This document shows positions 1 through 9,281 of a DNA stretch of 64,000 bases, one piece after another. The DNA comes from Oscillatoria sp. SIO1A7 (lineage in GTDB: Bacteria > Cyanobacteriota > Cyanobacteriia > Cyanobacteriales > Laspinemataceae). The DNA lies in contig JAAHFN010000003.1 of NCBI GenBank assembly GCA_010672965.1, positions 1 through 64,000 on the forward strand. Reading direction: 5' to 3'. The stretch's first letter is position 1. Each line of letters starts with the position of its first letter. The notes beneath the pieces are model-generated. The model saw only the letters and a list, made by a program, of their open reading frames with translations, did no database searches and was not told the origin of the DNA. A program made the position numbers and the translations under genes.

Positions 1-92
1 CCCCGGGAGCGCCCCAGACGCTCCCGAGGCGGCCGGGGCGCTCCCGGGGGCACCGCCCCTACAAACTGTGACTGTTTAAGCGGATTTGATAT
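1..92. repeat. Family C inverted-repeat element, right part
   Basis: This is the right part of a GC-rich element cut by the window edge. It has a GGGGCGCTCCC core, then GGGGCACCGCCCCTACAAA, then the terminal repeat TGTTTAAGCGGATTTGATAT. The same core and terminus recur at 12029-12166, 12831-12966, 41876-42040 and up to about 48450. It contains no coding sequence. Confidence 0.75.
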
Positions 93-195
93 TATTACCT
101 TGAGACTTTTAACTTAACTTGCGCGTAGCGCTACTACTTTTGACTTTTGACTTATTACCTTGAGACTTTTAACTTAACTTGCGCGTAGCGCTATA
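92..195. repeat. 60-bp direct repeat, two copies
   Basis: A 60-bp unit starting TTATTACCTTGAGACTTTTA begins at 92 and again at 152. The second copy is incomplete. It lies between a family C element and the glgP terminator. I see no gene here. Confidence 0.7.
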
Positions 196-214
196 TAATA
201 TCCGATCGAAACCA

Positions 215-246
215 GAAACCCGGTAACTTTGACGTAACCGGGTTTC
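215..246. terminator. Hairpin downstream of glgP
   Basis: GAAACCCGGT at 215-224 pairs perfectly with ACCGGGTTTC at 237-246. It lies about 75 bases past the glgP stop on the minus strand. There is no clear T-run, so it may stabilise the 3' end rather than terminate. The same GAAACCCGG motif occurs in the hairpin at 4440-4473, so it may be a dispersed repeat. Confidence 0.4.
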
Positions 247-320
247 CGATCGATAGCGAACGAACGAGAAATTGCTTAAGAGAATACTTTCAACAAATAC
301 TCTCTAGTCTTCTCTTATTC

Positions 321-2930
321 TTATCCTTCAGCCCACAAAATAAGGCCCGTTTCGTAGGGATTGCTCATATAGGGGTGTTGCGGTAGAACGCGCAGAGACA
401 GACCCTGGAAACCAGAGGAATTGTAGGAAATATCGGCAGTATAGATACTGCGATTGGCTGAATCTTTTCCTTGGTAGTCCATAGTCACGGTTGCGCCATT
501 GACAATCTCGCCCTCGGAATCGACTGCTCCTTTATAGAGTTGGACTTGAACGTCATTTTCAGTCAATCCGGCCAATTTAATCAGGGCTTTAACGCCAATG
601 GTTTGGTTGACTCGAACATCCGACGGCACGGAGATATTGAGATCTTCAATTTTCAGATGGTGCCAGCCATTGACGAGCTTTTCTTTCCAGCCTGCCAGTT
701 CCTTAGCAGGGGCGTATTTGTTCTGTGTCATCGCGTTATAGCGATCGCTAGCGGCGAAATAAGCCCGCTGGGCATAATCCCCAACCATTCGAGAGGTATT
801 AAAGCGGGGGCAATTCAGGCTGATGGCATCCTTCATCTTGGCCACCCACTGGCGGGGAACTCCATTCTCGTCGCGCTGGTAGAACAGAGGCACCACTTCC
901 TGTTCGAGCAAATCGTACAGGGCATTGGCCTCGATTTCATCCTGAGTTTCTGCATCTTCATAAGTCTCCCCCGCTCCCAGAGGCCAGCCAGTACGACCGT
1001 AATCCGCTTCATCCCACCAGCCATCTAGGATACTGAGATTGAGCAGACCGTTCATCGAGGCTTTCATGCCGCTGGTGCCGGAAGCTTCGCGGGGACGGCG
1101 GGGATTGTTCAGCCAGACATCGCAGCCCGAGACCATTTTTCGGGAGACATAGATATCGTAGTTCGGGATAAACACCACATGCTCTGACAAACCTTCTTCG
1201 CGTATGGTGTGAATAATATCGCGAATCATTTCCTTACCGGGAATGTCTTTCGGGTGGGCTTTACCGGCAATGACAAATTGAACCTTGCCTTTTTTGCCAA
1301 GACCCCCAGAGCTATCGGAATTCAGGGCAAACAAAATCCGCTTGAGCCGTTCTAGGTCGCGCAGAAACAGGTTGCCTCGCTTGTAGGTGGCAAAGCGGCG
1401 GGCAAAGCCAATCGTGAGTACCGTTGGGTCCAGAAGTTCTTGAGCCTTATCGATTTCTGCAATAGAAGCGCCGCGATCGCGAAGAGACTTTTGCAGCCGC
1501 TCTCGGACAAACACCACCAGTTCCGAGCGGCATCGGTCTTGATTGCGCCACAATTCCTCATCGGGAATGGCATAAACCTTGTCCCACAAAGGATCGTCTC
1601 CAAGAGCGGAAGACCACTTAGGCCCGAGATAGCGATCGTAAAGCTCTTGGGTGGTCTTGGCCACGCAACTGCGGGCATGAACCCCATTAGTAATAGAAGT
1701 AATCGGCACTTCCTCCACGGGCAGGTTTGGCCATTCTCCCTTAAACAGATCCTGCGATATTAACCCGTGTAGGGCGCTAACGCCATTGTAAAAACTGGCG
1801 CTTTTGATAGCCAGAGTTGCCATGCTAAAGGTAGAACCCAGATCCTGGCTATTCTCCCGCCCCAGAGCCAGAAATTGCTCTCCGGACAGACCAAAAGTAT
1901 TGGCATAATGGCCAACGTAGTGCATCACCATCTCGGGGGGGAATCGGTCGAATCCTGCCGGTACGGGAGTATGGGTGGTGAAGACATTGCTCGCCCTGAC
2001 CACTTCCGTTGCTTCCTGATAGCTGAGATCGTCCTCTTGCATATAGTTGCGGATTCGCTCCAGAGACAGAAAAGCAGAGTGCCCTTCATTCATGTGGTAT
2101 GCCTTTGGCACCAGTCCCAGAGCTTTCAGCATCCGTACCCCACCAATTCCGAGCATTATTTCTTGATGAATCCGCAACTCCTGGTCGCCGCCATAGAGTT
2201 GGTCGGTAATATCGTGGTCGTAGCGCTCGTTGGGCTCGATATTGGTGTCGAGCATATATAGGGCCACAGTACCCACTTGCACCCGCCAGATGCGAGCATA
2301 AACCTGGCGACCCGGATAATCTACGGCGATGCGCAGCTCTTGCCCGTTTTCATCTCGCTCCAGATGCAGGGGCATATTATAGAAGTCGTTAATCGGGTAG
2401 CGCTCCTGCTGCCAGCCTTCCGCGTTGAAATACTGGCTGAAATAACCTTCTTGGTAGAGCAAGCCCACCGCAACCAGGGGCAAGCCCAAGTCGCTGGCAG
2501 ATTTGAGATGGTCTCCGGCGAGAACGCCCAAGCCCCCAGAGTATATGGGCAGGCAGTCGGTAAGGCCAAATTCTGCAGAGAAATAGGCATAGCATTCTTG
2601 TTGCTTGTCCTGTTCTCGATTTTTGCGATACCACTTTTGTTCTCGCATATAATCGTCCAGCTCGCGGGCGGCTCGCTCCATCTGGGCGATAAAGCCGTCA
2701 TCTTCGGCTACTTCATGCAGCCGCTCTTGGGAGATAGTTCCCAGCATTAGCACTGGGTTATGGCGGCTGGATTCCCAGAGGTCCGCATCCAGTCGCCCAA
2801 ACAAGTCTTTGGTCTCTACGCTCCAATCCCAATGGAGGTTATAGGCGAGTTTGCGTAAGGGTTCCAATTGGGGAGGTAAAGATGGAGAAACGTTAAAAGT
2901 GCGTATTGGCTGCATTAGGGCCGGCTCCAA
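321..2930 (-). CDS. glgP: Alpha-glucan (glycogen) phosphorylase
   Basis: The protein has 869 residues. It releases glucose-1-phosphate from the ends of glycogen in the cytoplasm using pyridoxal phosphate. The N-terminus (LRKLAYNLHWDWS) is typical of the bacterial/archaeal alpha-glucan phosphorylase family. The conserved EFGLTDCLPIYSGGLGVLAGD, HMNEGHSAF and TTHTPVPAGFDRF blocks are present. Near residue 615 the PRRPREASGTSGMKASMNG segment carries the lysine expected to bind PLP. The length is close to the family norm and the reading frame is intact. The chosen ATG gives the usual N-terminus; a second Met at residue 6 is also possible. It stands alone, with a hairpin downstream and no other glycogen gene nearby. 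Confidence 0.95.
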   Translation of the reverse strand: MEPALMQPIRTFNVSPSLPPQLEPLRKLAYNLHWDWSVETKDLFGRLDADLWESSRHNPVLMLGTISQERLHEVAEDDGFIAQMERAARELDDYMREQKWYRKNREQDKQQECYAYFSAEFGLTDCLPIYSGGLGVLAGDHLKSASDLGLPLVAVGLLYQEGYFSQYFNAEGWQQERYPINDFYNMPLHLERDENGQELRIAVDYPGRQVYARIWRVQVGTVALYMLDTNIEPNERYDHDITDQLYGGDQELRIHQEIMLGIGGVRMLKALGLVPKAYHMNEGHSAFLSLERIRNYMQEDDLSYQEATEVVRASNVFTTHTPVPAGFDRFPPEMVMHYVGHYANTFGLSGEQFLALGRENSQDLGSTFSMATLAIKSASFYNGVSALHGLISQDLFKGEWPNLPVEEVPITSITNGVHARSCVAKTTQELYDRYLGPKWSSALGDDPLWDKVYAIPDEELWRNQDRCRSELVVFVRERLQKSLRDRGASIAEIDKAQELLDPTVLTIGFARRFATYKRGNLFLRDLERLKRILFALNSDSSGGLGKKGKVQFVIAGKAHPKDIPGKEMIRDIIHTIREEGLSEHVVFIPNYDIYVSRKMVSGCDVWLNNPRRPREASGTSGMKASMNGLLNLSILDGWWDEADYGRTGWPLGAGETYEDAETQDEIEANALYDLLEQEVVPLFYQRDENGVPRQWVAKMKDAISLNCPRFNTSRMVGDYAQRAYFAASDRYNAMTQNKYAPAKELAGWKEKLVNGWHHLKIEDLNISVPSDVRVNQTIGVKALIKLAGLTENDVQVQLYKGAVDSEGEIVNGATVTMDYQGKDSANRSIYTADISYNSSGFQGLSLRVLPQHPYMSNPYETGLILWAEG

Positions 2931-3160
2931 AGATTAAGAAATAATGAATTCAATGGACTGAATTCTAGTCGCTTGACTGCTTGGTTTTTAGTTCTATTGT
3001 AGATTACTCTCTTTTGTTGCTTTTGCCACGCAAATGTCAGGCTTTCTTAATACTTTCGCTCGCTTCCGGTACTGCAGGCAGGCTTAACTCGGAGGCAATA
3101 ACGCGGGCTTGTAGGCGGTGGACTGTGGGCTAAGTGCAAAGCAAGCATTACATTTATAAA
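2931..3160. other. Intergenic, nothing recognised
   Basis: This is the upstream region of glgP and the downstream region of the xisI remnant. I see no gene or element that I recognise. Confidence 0.5.
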
Positions 3161-3393
3161 TCAACCTGCCGCATATTCGGTATATTGTCGCAGTTCTGGA
3201 GGATGGAAAGCCAAAACGATTTGCTCTTTAGGAATTCCGGCTGCCGCCAGTTCGGTCGCCATACCGTCTTCTGTCCCATCTCGCTGAATCCATATTTTAT
3301 CGCCAACCATTTCTAGGTTAACGACACAACCATGTACGCAAAAGCGATCTTCTCACCCCATCGTGACGATCGAGTAATGATTGGCACCTTCAC
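3161..3393 (-). pseudogene. xisI: xisI remnant (fdxN-element excision controlling factor)
   Basis: In one minus-strand frame ending at a TGA at 3161-3163 the sequence reads CVVNLEMVGDKIWIQRDGTE, followed by a segment with KEQIVLAFHPPELRQYTEY. This matches the C-terminal two thirds of XisI (family motif: DIK-GDKIWIQ-DGTE, then KEDIVLGFH...R-YT-FA). The same frame continues upstream past an in-frame TGA at 3353-3355, where the family has the Trp of VGW. That suggests a TGG to TGA nonsense change. The N-terminus is lost at a repeat junction near 3395. Its partner xisH lies upstream on the same strand, as in intact xisH-xisI pairs. Confidence 0.75.
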
Positions 3394-3757
3394 TTATTAT
3401 AGCAGTCAGCAGTCAGCAGTCAGCTAAAGTCCTGCCATCAAAAGCTATGTATGCGCGATTTGAAACAGTCCGTTACCTTAGGTGATTTATGGTAATAAAA
3501 GTACCTTATGGATTGGAGCTTCTGCCCCCTCTCGGGAGGGGGTTGGGGGTGGGTACTGCGACCGGGTAATAACCCACCCCTTTTTCCCTTCCTGCGGGCG
3601 GTGTGGGTGGGTGGAGGGGAAGCGGTACTTTCTTTCCCAGAAGTCTCCTTAACGGTAGTAGTGCTATATTTGGTAGCATTTTATCTGTCCATAAGCATAA
3701 GGAGTTGCAGCATAGTCTTTTAAAACCTTTTGCACTATCTTGCTTGTTTCTAATTGA
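3394..3757. repeat. Dispersed short repeats between xisH and xisI
   Basis: This interval contains a CAGCAGTCAGCAGTCAGCTAAAG tract, which recurs near 28060, 52030 and 56400. It also has an AAGTACC...GGTACTTTC pair around a CCCTCTCGGGAGGG segment, similar to 12595-12710. It separates two genes that are normally adjacent and looks like inserted repeat material. I see no ORF that I believe. Confidence 0.5.
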
Positions 3758-3885
3758 TAGCGTTTCTCAAATAAGCGTTATCAAGGAAATGTAGGGGCGA
3801 CAGCATCCCCGCAACTATCTCTTAGATCCAAACGGTACTCTCGTTGCTTCGCCCAGGCAACCTCACATTCATTTCAGAATCGCTA
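3758..3885. mobile_element. Family A inverted-repeat element (copy 1)
   Basis: It begins TAGCGTTTCTCAAATAAGCG and ends ...GAATCGCTA, with the family core GTAGGGGCGACAGCATCCCC inside. It sits against the 3' end of xisH: the minus strand reads VIV-stop-WI and then the element, matching the VIVQWI end of XisH. It encodes no protein, so it would be a non-autonomous (MITE-like) element. Confidence 0.7.
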
Positions 3886-3891
3886 TATCCA

Positions 3892-4190
3892 TTAGACAAT
3901 AACCTTTTCTTGGCGATCGAATATGATTAGGCGATCGCAATTTTTTATGAGGATTAGCGTACCGATCGCTTCGGAGAATATTTCGCCTTAGCCTTGCGTA
4001 TAGCTAGATATAACAAGTAATCGGGCTCTGTTTCCTCTAAAATATTGGAGTACATAATATATTGTCCCAGTGCCTGCTGTAGGTCGGCGATTGGCGAAGC
4101 TGCCAGAAAACTCTTTATTTCCACAGCTATTTTGCGATCGCCTTGCCGAGCCCCTATTATTTTCTTTGCTCCCAAATAAACAAATAATAT
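3892..4190 (-). pseudogene. xisH: xisH remnant, frameshifted and truncated
   Basis: The minus strand encodes GAKKIIGARQGDRKIAVEIK, then LQQALGQYIMYSNILEETEP and YLLYLAIRKAKAK. These match the XisH core (RKIAVEIKSF, ALGQY). Past AKAK the match moves to the next frame as IFSEAIGTLILI...RLIIFDRQEKVIV-stop, the usual XisH C-terminus. There is therefore one frameshift near 3985 and probably a Gln to stop change at 3892-3894. The N-terminus ends at a family D element at 4192. XisH is an endonuclease-like protein known from fdxN-element excision in Anabaena. This copy cannot be functional. Confidence 0.8.
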
Positions 4191-4191
4191 T

Positions 4192-4302
4192 AGGACTTAA
4201 GCATAGACTCTACGGCTAGGGGCGATAGCAACGCTCTCCCTGCCGGTGCGCTCTTTGGATTGCCCCTACAAAGATCGGATCTGGATATTTTGCGTAAGTC
4301 CT
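4192..4302. mobile_element. Family D inverted-repeat element (copy 1)
   Basis: It begins AGGACTTAAGCATAG and ends TTGCGTAAGTCCT, with an inner GATTGCCCCTACAAAG segment. The AGGACTTACGC/GCGTAAGTCCT termini define family D (others at 8826, 12736, 19073 and 63071). It coincides with the point where xisH similarity stops. Confidence 0.75.
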
Positions 4303-4439
4303 GTTTATTATAAAATAGGCGCTCCTAAATTAGTTTGCGATCGCGCCCCGCTTCTCCATAAGCAGAATCGCGAAACGGAGCTATAAATCCGGCTTCTCAG
4401 GACAATATGCCAAAAAGGCCAGAAAAACCAGAAAAACCA

Positions 4440-4473
4440 GAAACCCGGTTTTTCCAAAAAACCGGGTTTCTTT
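4440..4473. terminator. Strong hairpin downstream of the FHA-reductase gene
   Basis: GAAACCCGGTTTT pairs with AAAACCGGGTTTC (13 bp, short loop) and is followed by a short T-run on the plus strand. It lies about 90 bases beyond the stop of the minus-strand gene at 4563. It may be a bidirectional terminator or a copy of a dispersed AACCCGGTT repeat. Confidence 0.45.
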
Positions 4474-4562
4474 GGTAAGAGCGATGTGCTAGAAACCGGA
4501 TTTCTTAAATCAGGAAAAACCGGAATACTCTTATATAAATGCCGTTGTAAGTCCTATAACTA

Positions 4563-6137
4563 CTATTGTGGCGGAGCTGCTCCAATAACAACTCGTCCGG
4601 CGGGTTTGGTAATGCAAGTAAGCTGGTAACCTTGCTCTTGGCTAAAATCTTTAAAAGCTTTTGGCCCGGGTTCTTTATCGTACTTAATCTCTCCTTCGAT
4701 TATCCGCTTGCAAGTGCCGCAAGCTCCGCTGAGGCACACGGAGTCAATCTCGAAATCTGCATCTTCAGCGGCTTGCAAGATAGTTTGTTCCCCATCCCAA
4801 GGAATCGCCACTTCTTGCCCGGACTCATCTTTATAAAACAAAGCGGGGGCAGAATCCCCAGCGGATGGAGGCGAAGGAGCTGGGGAAGGGGAGGGTGCTG
4901 GTGGGGGTGCTGGAGCCGCTTGGATGGGAGCGGGAACGTTAGCAGTAGAAGAACTGGCATTGGCAGTTGCCGGTGGAGTCGATGGGGCAGGGGCTCCCTC
5001 TCCAAAACTCTCTTCGTTGTAGTTCTCCATAGGGAAACCCAAGCGTTCAAGCATCAGCTTAACCCCTTCCATGAAAGGATTCGGCCCGCAGATATATACC
5101 GTCCGTTCTTTATAATCGCTGGCGATCGCTGACAGCATAGTTTCATTCAAGCGACCTACATAGGCCAGCCAAGCTTCTTCTGGCTCTGGACGAGTAAGGG
5201 TCACCGCCAGCCTAAAATTGCTATAGCGCCCTGCCATCATCTCTAATTCTCGTCGCAAAATAATATCGCGGCTGCTGCGGGCGCTATGCAAAAAGACAAT
5301 ATCCACATCTGCATTAATATCGCACAGATACCGAGACATTGACAGCACTGGCGTAATCCCGCTCCCCGCAGAAATAAGTAGCAATTTTTTAGCAGGATTG
5401 GGAAGGCAAGTAAACTTACCCTTGGGACCGCTAAGTAAAATTTCGCTGCCAACCCGAATATTATCGTGAAGCCAGTTAGAAACCAGGCCGGGTGGTGCGT
5501 CCGGTGCGTGACTTGGAGGCGGAACTCGCTTCACAGTAATTTCCAGAGTATGGGGGCGCGAAGGAGTCGAGGAAATAGAATAGGAACGCGGTATCCGTTT
5601 GCCATTTATTTCCAAATTAAGAGTGACAAACTGCCCCGGCAAGTATTCAAAACGTACCGGCGGGTCTGTAGCAAATACAAAAGTCTTGACATCCCGGGTT
5701 TCATCGATAACCCGCATACAGCGGACGGTTATTTTGCCTTTGCGCCAGACGTTCGAGTCTGCCTCTACCACAACTTGACTCTGCTGGGGCTCTTGGGGGG
5801 CCTTTGCATCTTCTGTCGTCACTTCTTCGACAGTCAAGACGAATCCACCGATCCTGATAACGTCCCCTTGGTGAATCTGGCTGATTTCGTTTCCCTCAAT
5901 GGGTTGATTATTCACTCGCGAGCCATCTGCACTTTTTAGATCGCTATAGCAATACTGCCCGTTCCAGAAGAAAATGCGGCCGTGAATGCGAGAAACATGA
6001 GGGCTATTGAGCTGGATGCCACAGCTTTCGTGACGGCCTATCAGGCACTCATGCTCGCGTATAACGCTCATTTGTGGGGGTGGGGCTTGCTGTTGCGGAT
6101 CCTCTGGTGGGGGAGCGATCGTTCTTATTTTGAGCAT
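4563..6137 (-). CDS. FHA - FAD/NAD(P) reductase - 2Fe-2S ferredoxin fusion
   Basis: The protein has 524 residues and three domains. Residues 1-115 are an FHA domain, with G34-R35 in LIGRHES and S49/H52 in HVSRIHG; these are the residues that grip phosphothreonine. Residues about 130-385 form a ferredoxin-NADP-reductase-type module: RSYSIS binds FAD, ISAGSGITPVLSM binds NAD(P), and ICGPNPFMEGVK is the reductase C-terminal motif. It resembles hybrid-cluster-protein reductases. After a Pro/Ala linker, residues 430-524 are a plant-type 2Fe-2S ferredoxin with C468, C473, C476 and C508. No membrane segment is visible. It follows the polyferredoxin gene on the same strand after 330 bp. By inference it moves electrons from NAD(P)H to a partner recruited through phosphothreonine. 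Confidence 0.85.
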   Translation of the reverse strand: MLKIRTIAPPPEDPQQQAPPPQMSVIREHECLIGRHESCGIQLNSPHVSRIHGRIFFWNGQYCYSDLKSADGSRVNNQPIEGNEISQIHQGDVIRIGGFVLTVEEVTTEDAKAPQEPQQSQVVVEADSNVWRKGKITVRCMRVIDETRDVKTFVFATDPPVRFEYLPGQFVTLNLEINGKRIPRSYSISSTPSRPHTLEITVKRVPPPSHAPDAPPGLVSNWLHDNIRVGSEILLSGPKGKFTCLPNPAKKLLLISAGSGITPVLSMSRYLCDINADVDIVFLHSARSSRDIILRRELEMMAGRYSNFRLAVTLTRPEPEEAWLAYVGRLNETMLSAIASDYKERTVYICGPNPFMEGVKLMLERLGFPMENYNEESFGEGAPAPSTPPATANASSSTANVPAPIQAAPAPPPAPSPSPAPSPPSAGDSAPALFYKDESGQEVAIPWDGEQTILQAAEDADFEIDSVCLSGACGTCKRIIEGEIKYDKEPGPKAFKDFSQEQGYQLTCITKPAGRVVIGAAPPQ

Positions 6138-6467
6138 ATTGAAGAATTTCTTGAGAGTTTTTCAGTTACGGCATGAGAGGGGGCATTGGGCTCACAAGCA
6201 TTGGGCTTTGGGTTGACAACCTGTCCGTTCCCTGAGTCCGTAGTGCTATAAAGCATTTGGATCCTCGATTGTAGTAGAGGCGTTTCGCGCTATGTGCCTG
6301 AAAGGCAGAGCCTGCCCGGAGGGCATACGGCCGGAAAGCCCCTACCCAGAGGTATTGAGTTAAAACCAGTGGAGTCTGTCAAGGTAGTCTTGAATAGTTT
6401 TGCAATTTTTTCCAATGCCCTTCGGCTCTTGGGACCAATGCCAAATTATTTCTTGGCAAACTACTAG

Positions 6468-8765
6468 CTAATTTGTTCGATCTGGATTGTTGGGCTCGGT
6501 TGAATTTGGCGGACGCTTCACTTCGGTGCGATCGGATCCAGTTTCGCCTTGGGTCTGAGCCGGAGAATCGCTATCTGCCCCCGCCAAACCGGGTCGTTTT
6601 ACTTGGGTGCGATCGCTATCTGGCTCTGTCGAAGGTCGTTTTACTTGGGTGCGATCGCTATCTGGCTCTGTCGAAGGTCGTTTTACTTGGGTGCGATCGG
6701 ATCCAGTTTCGCCAGGGGTCTGTGCGGGAGAATCGCTATCTAGCCGGGGGGAACCGGGTCGCCCTACAACGGTGCGATCTGATGCGCTTTTGCCAAAGGT
6801 CCCTGCCCGATCGCTATCTGGCCCTATAGAGCCCGGTCGCCTTACTTGGGTGCGATCTGATGCAGTTTCGCCCGTCGAACCCGGACCTGGTTTAGTGCGA
6901 TCTATCTGCGGAATCCCCTGGAGAGGAACTGCTGTAGCATCTCCCAAGGACATATCGGAAGCAACTCCAGTTTTCTGACTCGGACGGCGTTGGATGCGGG
7001 TTACCCCATCCGGTGGTCCCCAAGCTTCTATAGGGGGCTCGGAGGCAGGGGCGCTGAAAAGCTCTGGAGCCTCATGGCCGAGTTCTTCCAGAATTTTAAA
7101 ATGCGCTTCATCGCTCAGTTGCATTTTCTGGCGCATTTCTCGCAGAGCCTGCAAACTGCTAGCTGGAGTGACGTTGCGATCGTCCAAGGCATTCTGGAGA
7201 AAACCTTTATATACCTGCAAGCGGTCTTGTTTGGTTACATTGGGCAAAACATTGTAAAGCAGTTCCAATTCGTTAGGTTTGAGATCGTCTAGAGAGCGAT
7301 CGCCGAAATAGCCAGAAAGGCTAATGCCCATATTTTTTTCTAGCTTCTTCAGCTCGCGACGCAACTTTTCTCCCTGGCTTTCCAACTTATATTGTTGGCT
7401 GGTACGGTTCCAGGTTCGATAGAGCCAGAGACTGCTCACCATCAGCACTATACCTTGAAACCCGAGCTGCACGGGCAAAGGAAAGCGCAACAGTTCTGGA
7501 CGACCGCCATAAATAAAGAAAAAGTTAAAAGCAAAAAAGGTAGCCGCAGAAAAAACTCTATGTACTGCGGTTTCTTTGAACGCTTTTTTTTGGGCATCAG
7601 TCGCCGATGGATGTTTCCCCAACACAGCAGAGACCGCCGCTTTTTCGATGCCCGTCCAAATTATATAAGCTATCCCTGTGAAGGCAGCAAAGGTCATGGG
7701 TACGGCAACTATTTTAGGGATTGGTATTACCTGACCAAATATATAAAATCCCGGTTTCAAGAGATTGCCCAACTGATTTGGTTCGTGCGCCCAAGCCCCG
7801 GAAAAATAGTAATTAAAATCGCCAGCGTACAAGCCATAATATAGAAAATAGCCCACTACCATACCCACATAACCGTATTGGACTAATTTCCGCCCGGGCT
7901 TAGAAACAATCTCCCCCCAGTAAGATCCTTCGGCATCAATATCCATGCAGGGCTTTCTGCAAGTGATGCAGACACTTTCTTCCTGCCCCTGGCTGTTGAC
8001 GGTGCGACATTTAGACTGGGTAAGGCTCCCTTTTGGTTGAGTATGGGCTTCGCTCCCCAAGAGACCTCTCGGGCCGGTAAAAACCAGTTGCACCATGCCA
8101 AAGGGGCAGACGTAATGGCACCAAGTTCTACCGCCATATACGAAAATCATAGTGATGGCAGATAGAATAGTAGCGAGTAAGAAGCAGGCCAAAAATATGC
8201 GATCCGAGTTAATAAATAGCAGTCGCGAACACAAGCCGAGAAAAAATAAGCCAAATTGCAGGTATAGATGATTTTTGAGAAGCCAAGTGTTTTCCTCAAT
8301 ATCTAGTTTGGGCTGCATACCCAAGGAGCGGGGAATCTGGGACATAAAATAGAGCGGACAGATGCGCCGCCAAGCTTCGTGGCCGAAGGTGAGAACGAAT
8401 ATGACGGCACTGGGAACGACCATGCCCCAAAAAATGCGCGCCCCGATTTGATAAGGTTTTTCCTCAAGGCATTTGCCCTGAACTGCGATACATCGATCGG
8501 GATCTGCTACCACAGCGGGGTCTATGAAAGGATTGCTAAAAGGGCTCGATAGATTGTCATGGGCAGTCAGGGGTGCTGAAAATGGGTCGTAAAATAACGA
8601 TGCAATCAAGACTAGCCATGCGATCGCCAGTATCCACCTAACAATGCGGATATTTTTCTCTGGAATTAAACTGAACACGTTGTTAAAATCTCCTAATCTA
8701 AGATTATGGAAAAGGCTAACTAATAGCACGAGAGCGGTCAAGGAGCGAGGGGAGCAAGGGAGCAA
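6468..8765 (-). CDS. NapH/NosR-like membrane polyferredoxin with Thr-repeat tail
   Basis: The protein has 765 residues. Hydrophobic segments occur near residues 5-20, 42-60, 112-130, 160-205, 295-315, 345-370 and 400-450. Cysteine clusters (RRICPLYFM, CHYVCPFG, then CITCRKPCMD) match the NapH/NosR/CcoG-type 4Fe-4S membrane ferredoxins. The last 150 or so residues are hydrophilic and repetitive. DRTQV(K/R)RP-like motifs occur about eight times, and near 6600-6690 a 14-residue unit (DSDRTQVKRPSTEP) is encoded by near-identical 42-bp DNA repeats. The expected role is passing electrons at the membrane. The reductase with an FHA domain is immediately downstream, and a Ser/Thr kinase gene diverges 516 bp upstream. 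The electron acceptor is unknown. Confidence 0.8.
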   Translation of the reverse strand: MLPCSPRSLTALVLLVSLFHNLRLGDFNNVFSLIPEKNIRIVRWILAIAWLVLIASLFYDPFSAPLTAHDNLSSPFSNPFIDPAVVADPDRCIAVQGKCLEEKPYQIGARIFWGMVVPSAVIFVLTFGHEAWRRICPLYFMSQIPRSLGMQPKLDIEENTWLLKNHLYLQFGLFFLGLCSRLLFINSDRIFLACFLLATILSAITMIFVYGGRTWCHYVCPFGMVQLVFTGPRGLLGSEAHTQPKGSLTQSKCRTVNSQGQEESVCITCRKPCMDIDAEGSYWGEIVSKPGRKLVQYGYVGMVVGYFLYYGLYAGDFNYYFSGAWAHEPNQLGNLLKPGFYIFGQVIPIPKIVAVPMTFAAFTGIAYIIWTGIEKAAVSAVLGKHPSATDAQKKAFKETAVHRVFSAATFFAFNFFFIYGGRPELLRFPLPVQLGFQGIVLMVSSLWLYRTWNRTSQQYKLESQGEKLRRELKKLEKNMGISLSGYFGDRSLDDLKPNELELLYNVLPNVTKQDRLQVYKGFLQNALDDRNVTPASSLQALREMRQKMQLSDEAHFKILEELGHEAPELFSAPASEPPIEAWGPPDGVTRIQRRPSQKTGVASDMSLGDATAVPLQGIPQIDRTKPGPGSTGETASDRTQVRRPGSIGPDSDRAGTFGKSASDRTVVGRPGSPRLDSDSPAQTPGETGSDRTQVKRPSTEPDSDRTQVKRPSTEPDSDRTQVKRPGLAGADSDSPAQTQGETGSDRTEVKRPPNSTEPNNPDRTN

Positions 8766-9281
8766 AGGAGTGGGGGAGCGGTTTTTGCTAGCTCTCGGGT
8801 TTCAGCCCGGTGGTTCGGCTTTAACAGGACTTACGCGCAGACTTTTTTTGTACGGTGTGCTGCAGCGCACCAGAGGCTAGATGTAGCTGTCTCAGGACTT
8901 ACGCAAATTGCACGAATTATAGATATAGCACTACACAGTAAGGTTAGGACGGTTACAAAATGCCACAGCTTACGAAAGGCAAGGCTTTGGCCGATAGCTG
9001 AGAGCTGATAGCTGACCGCTTACTGCTATATAGGGTTTGGTGCGCGGTGCGGCACCCTACAAATAGTATCTCTGCGTAAGTCCTCTGTCTATCCGACAAT
9101 TTGCATAAGTCCTGCTTTTGAACGCTCTAGGGCCAAACGCTTAAAGGCAATTAAGGGCTCTCGTGCCGATCGCTCTCGTGCCGATCGCTCTCGTGCCGAT
9201 CGCTATTACCCCGATCGTTTCTCATGCTGAAGTATCCATAATAAATAATATAAAAGTCCGGATCGGCACCGAGAAGGCCCA
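8766..9281. repeat. Divergent intergenic region with family D termini and a 15-bp tandem repeat
   Basis: Left-type D termini (AGGACTTACGC) lie at 8826 and 8894. Right-type termini (GCGTAAGTCCT and GCATAAGTCCT) end at 9084 and 9113. This fits one element inserted in, or fused with, another. At 9157-9201 GCTCTCGTGCCGATC is repeated three times just before the kinase gene. No gene is visible. The promoters of both divergent genes must lie here, but I cannot assign them. Confidence 0.6.

Noticed and set aside
3508-3794. Small plus-strand frames between the xisH and xisI remnants
   Set aside because: They translate repeat material and a family A element.
6473-6978. Plus-strand frames opposite the polyferredoxin tail
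   Set aside because: They mirror the 42-bp repeat on the coding strand. The minus-strand gene has clear domains.
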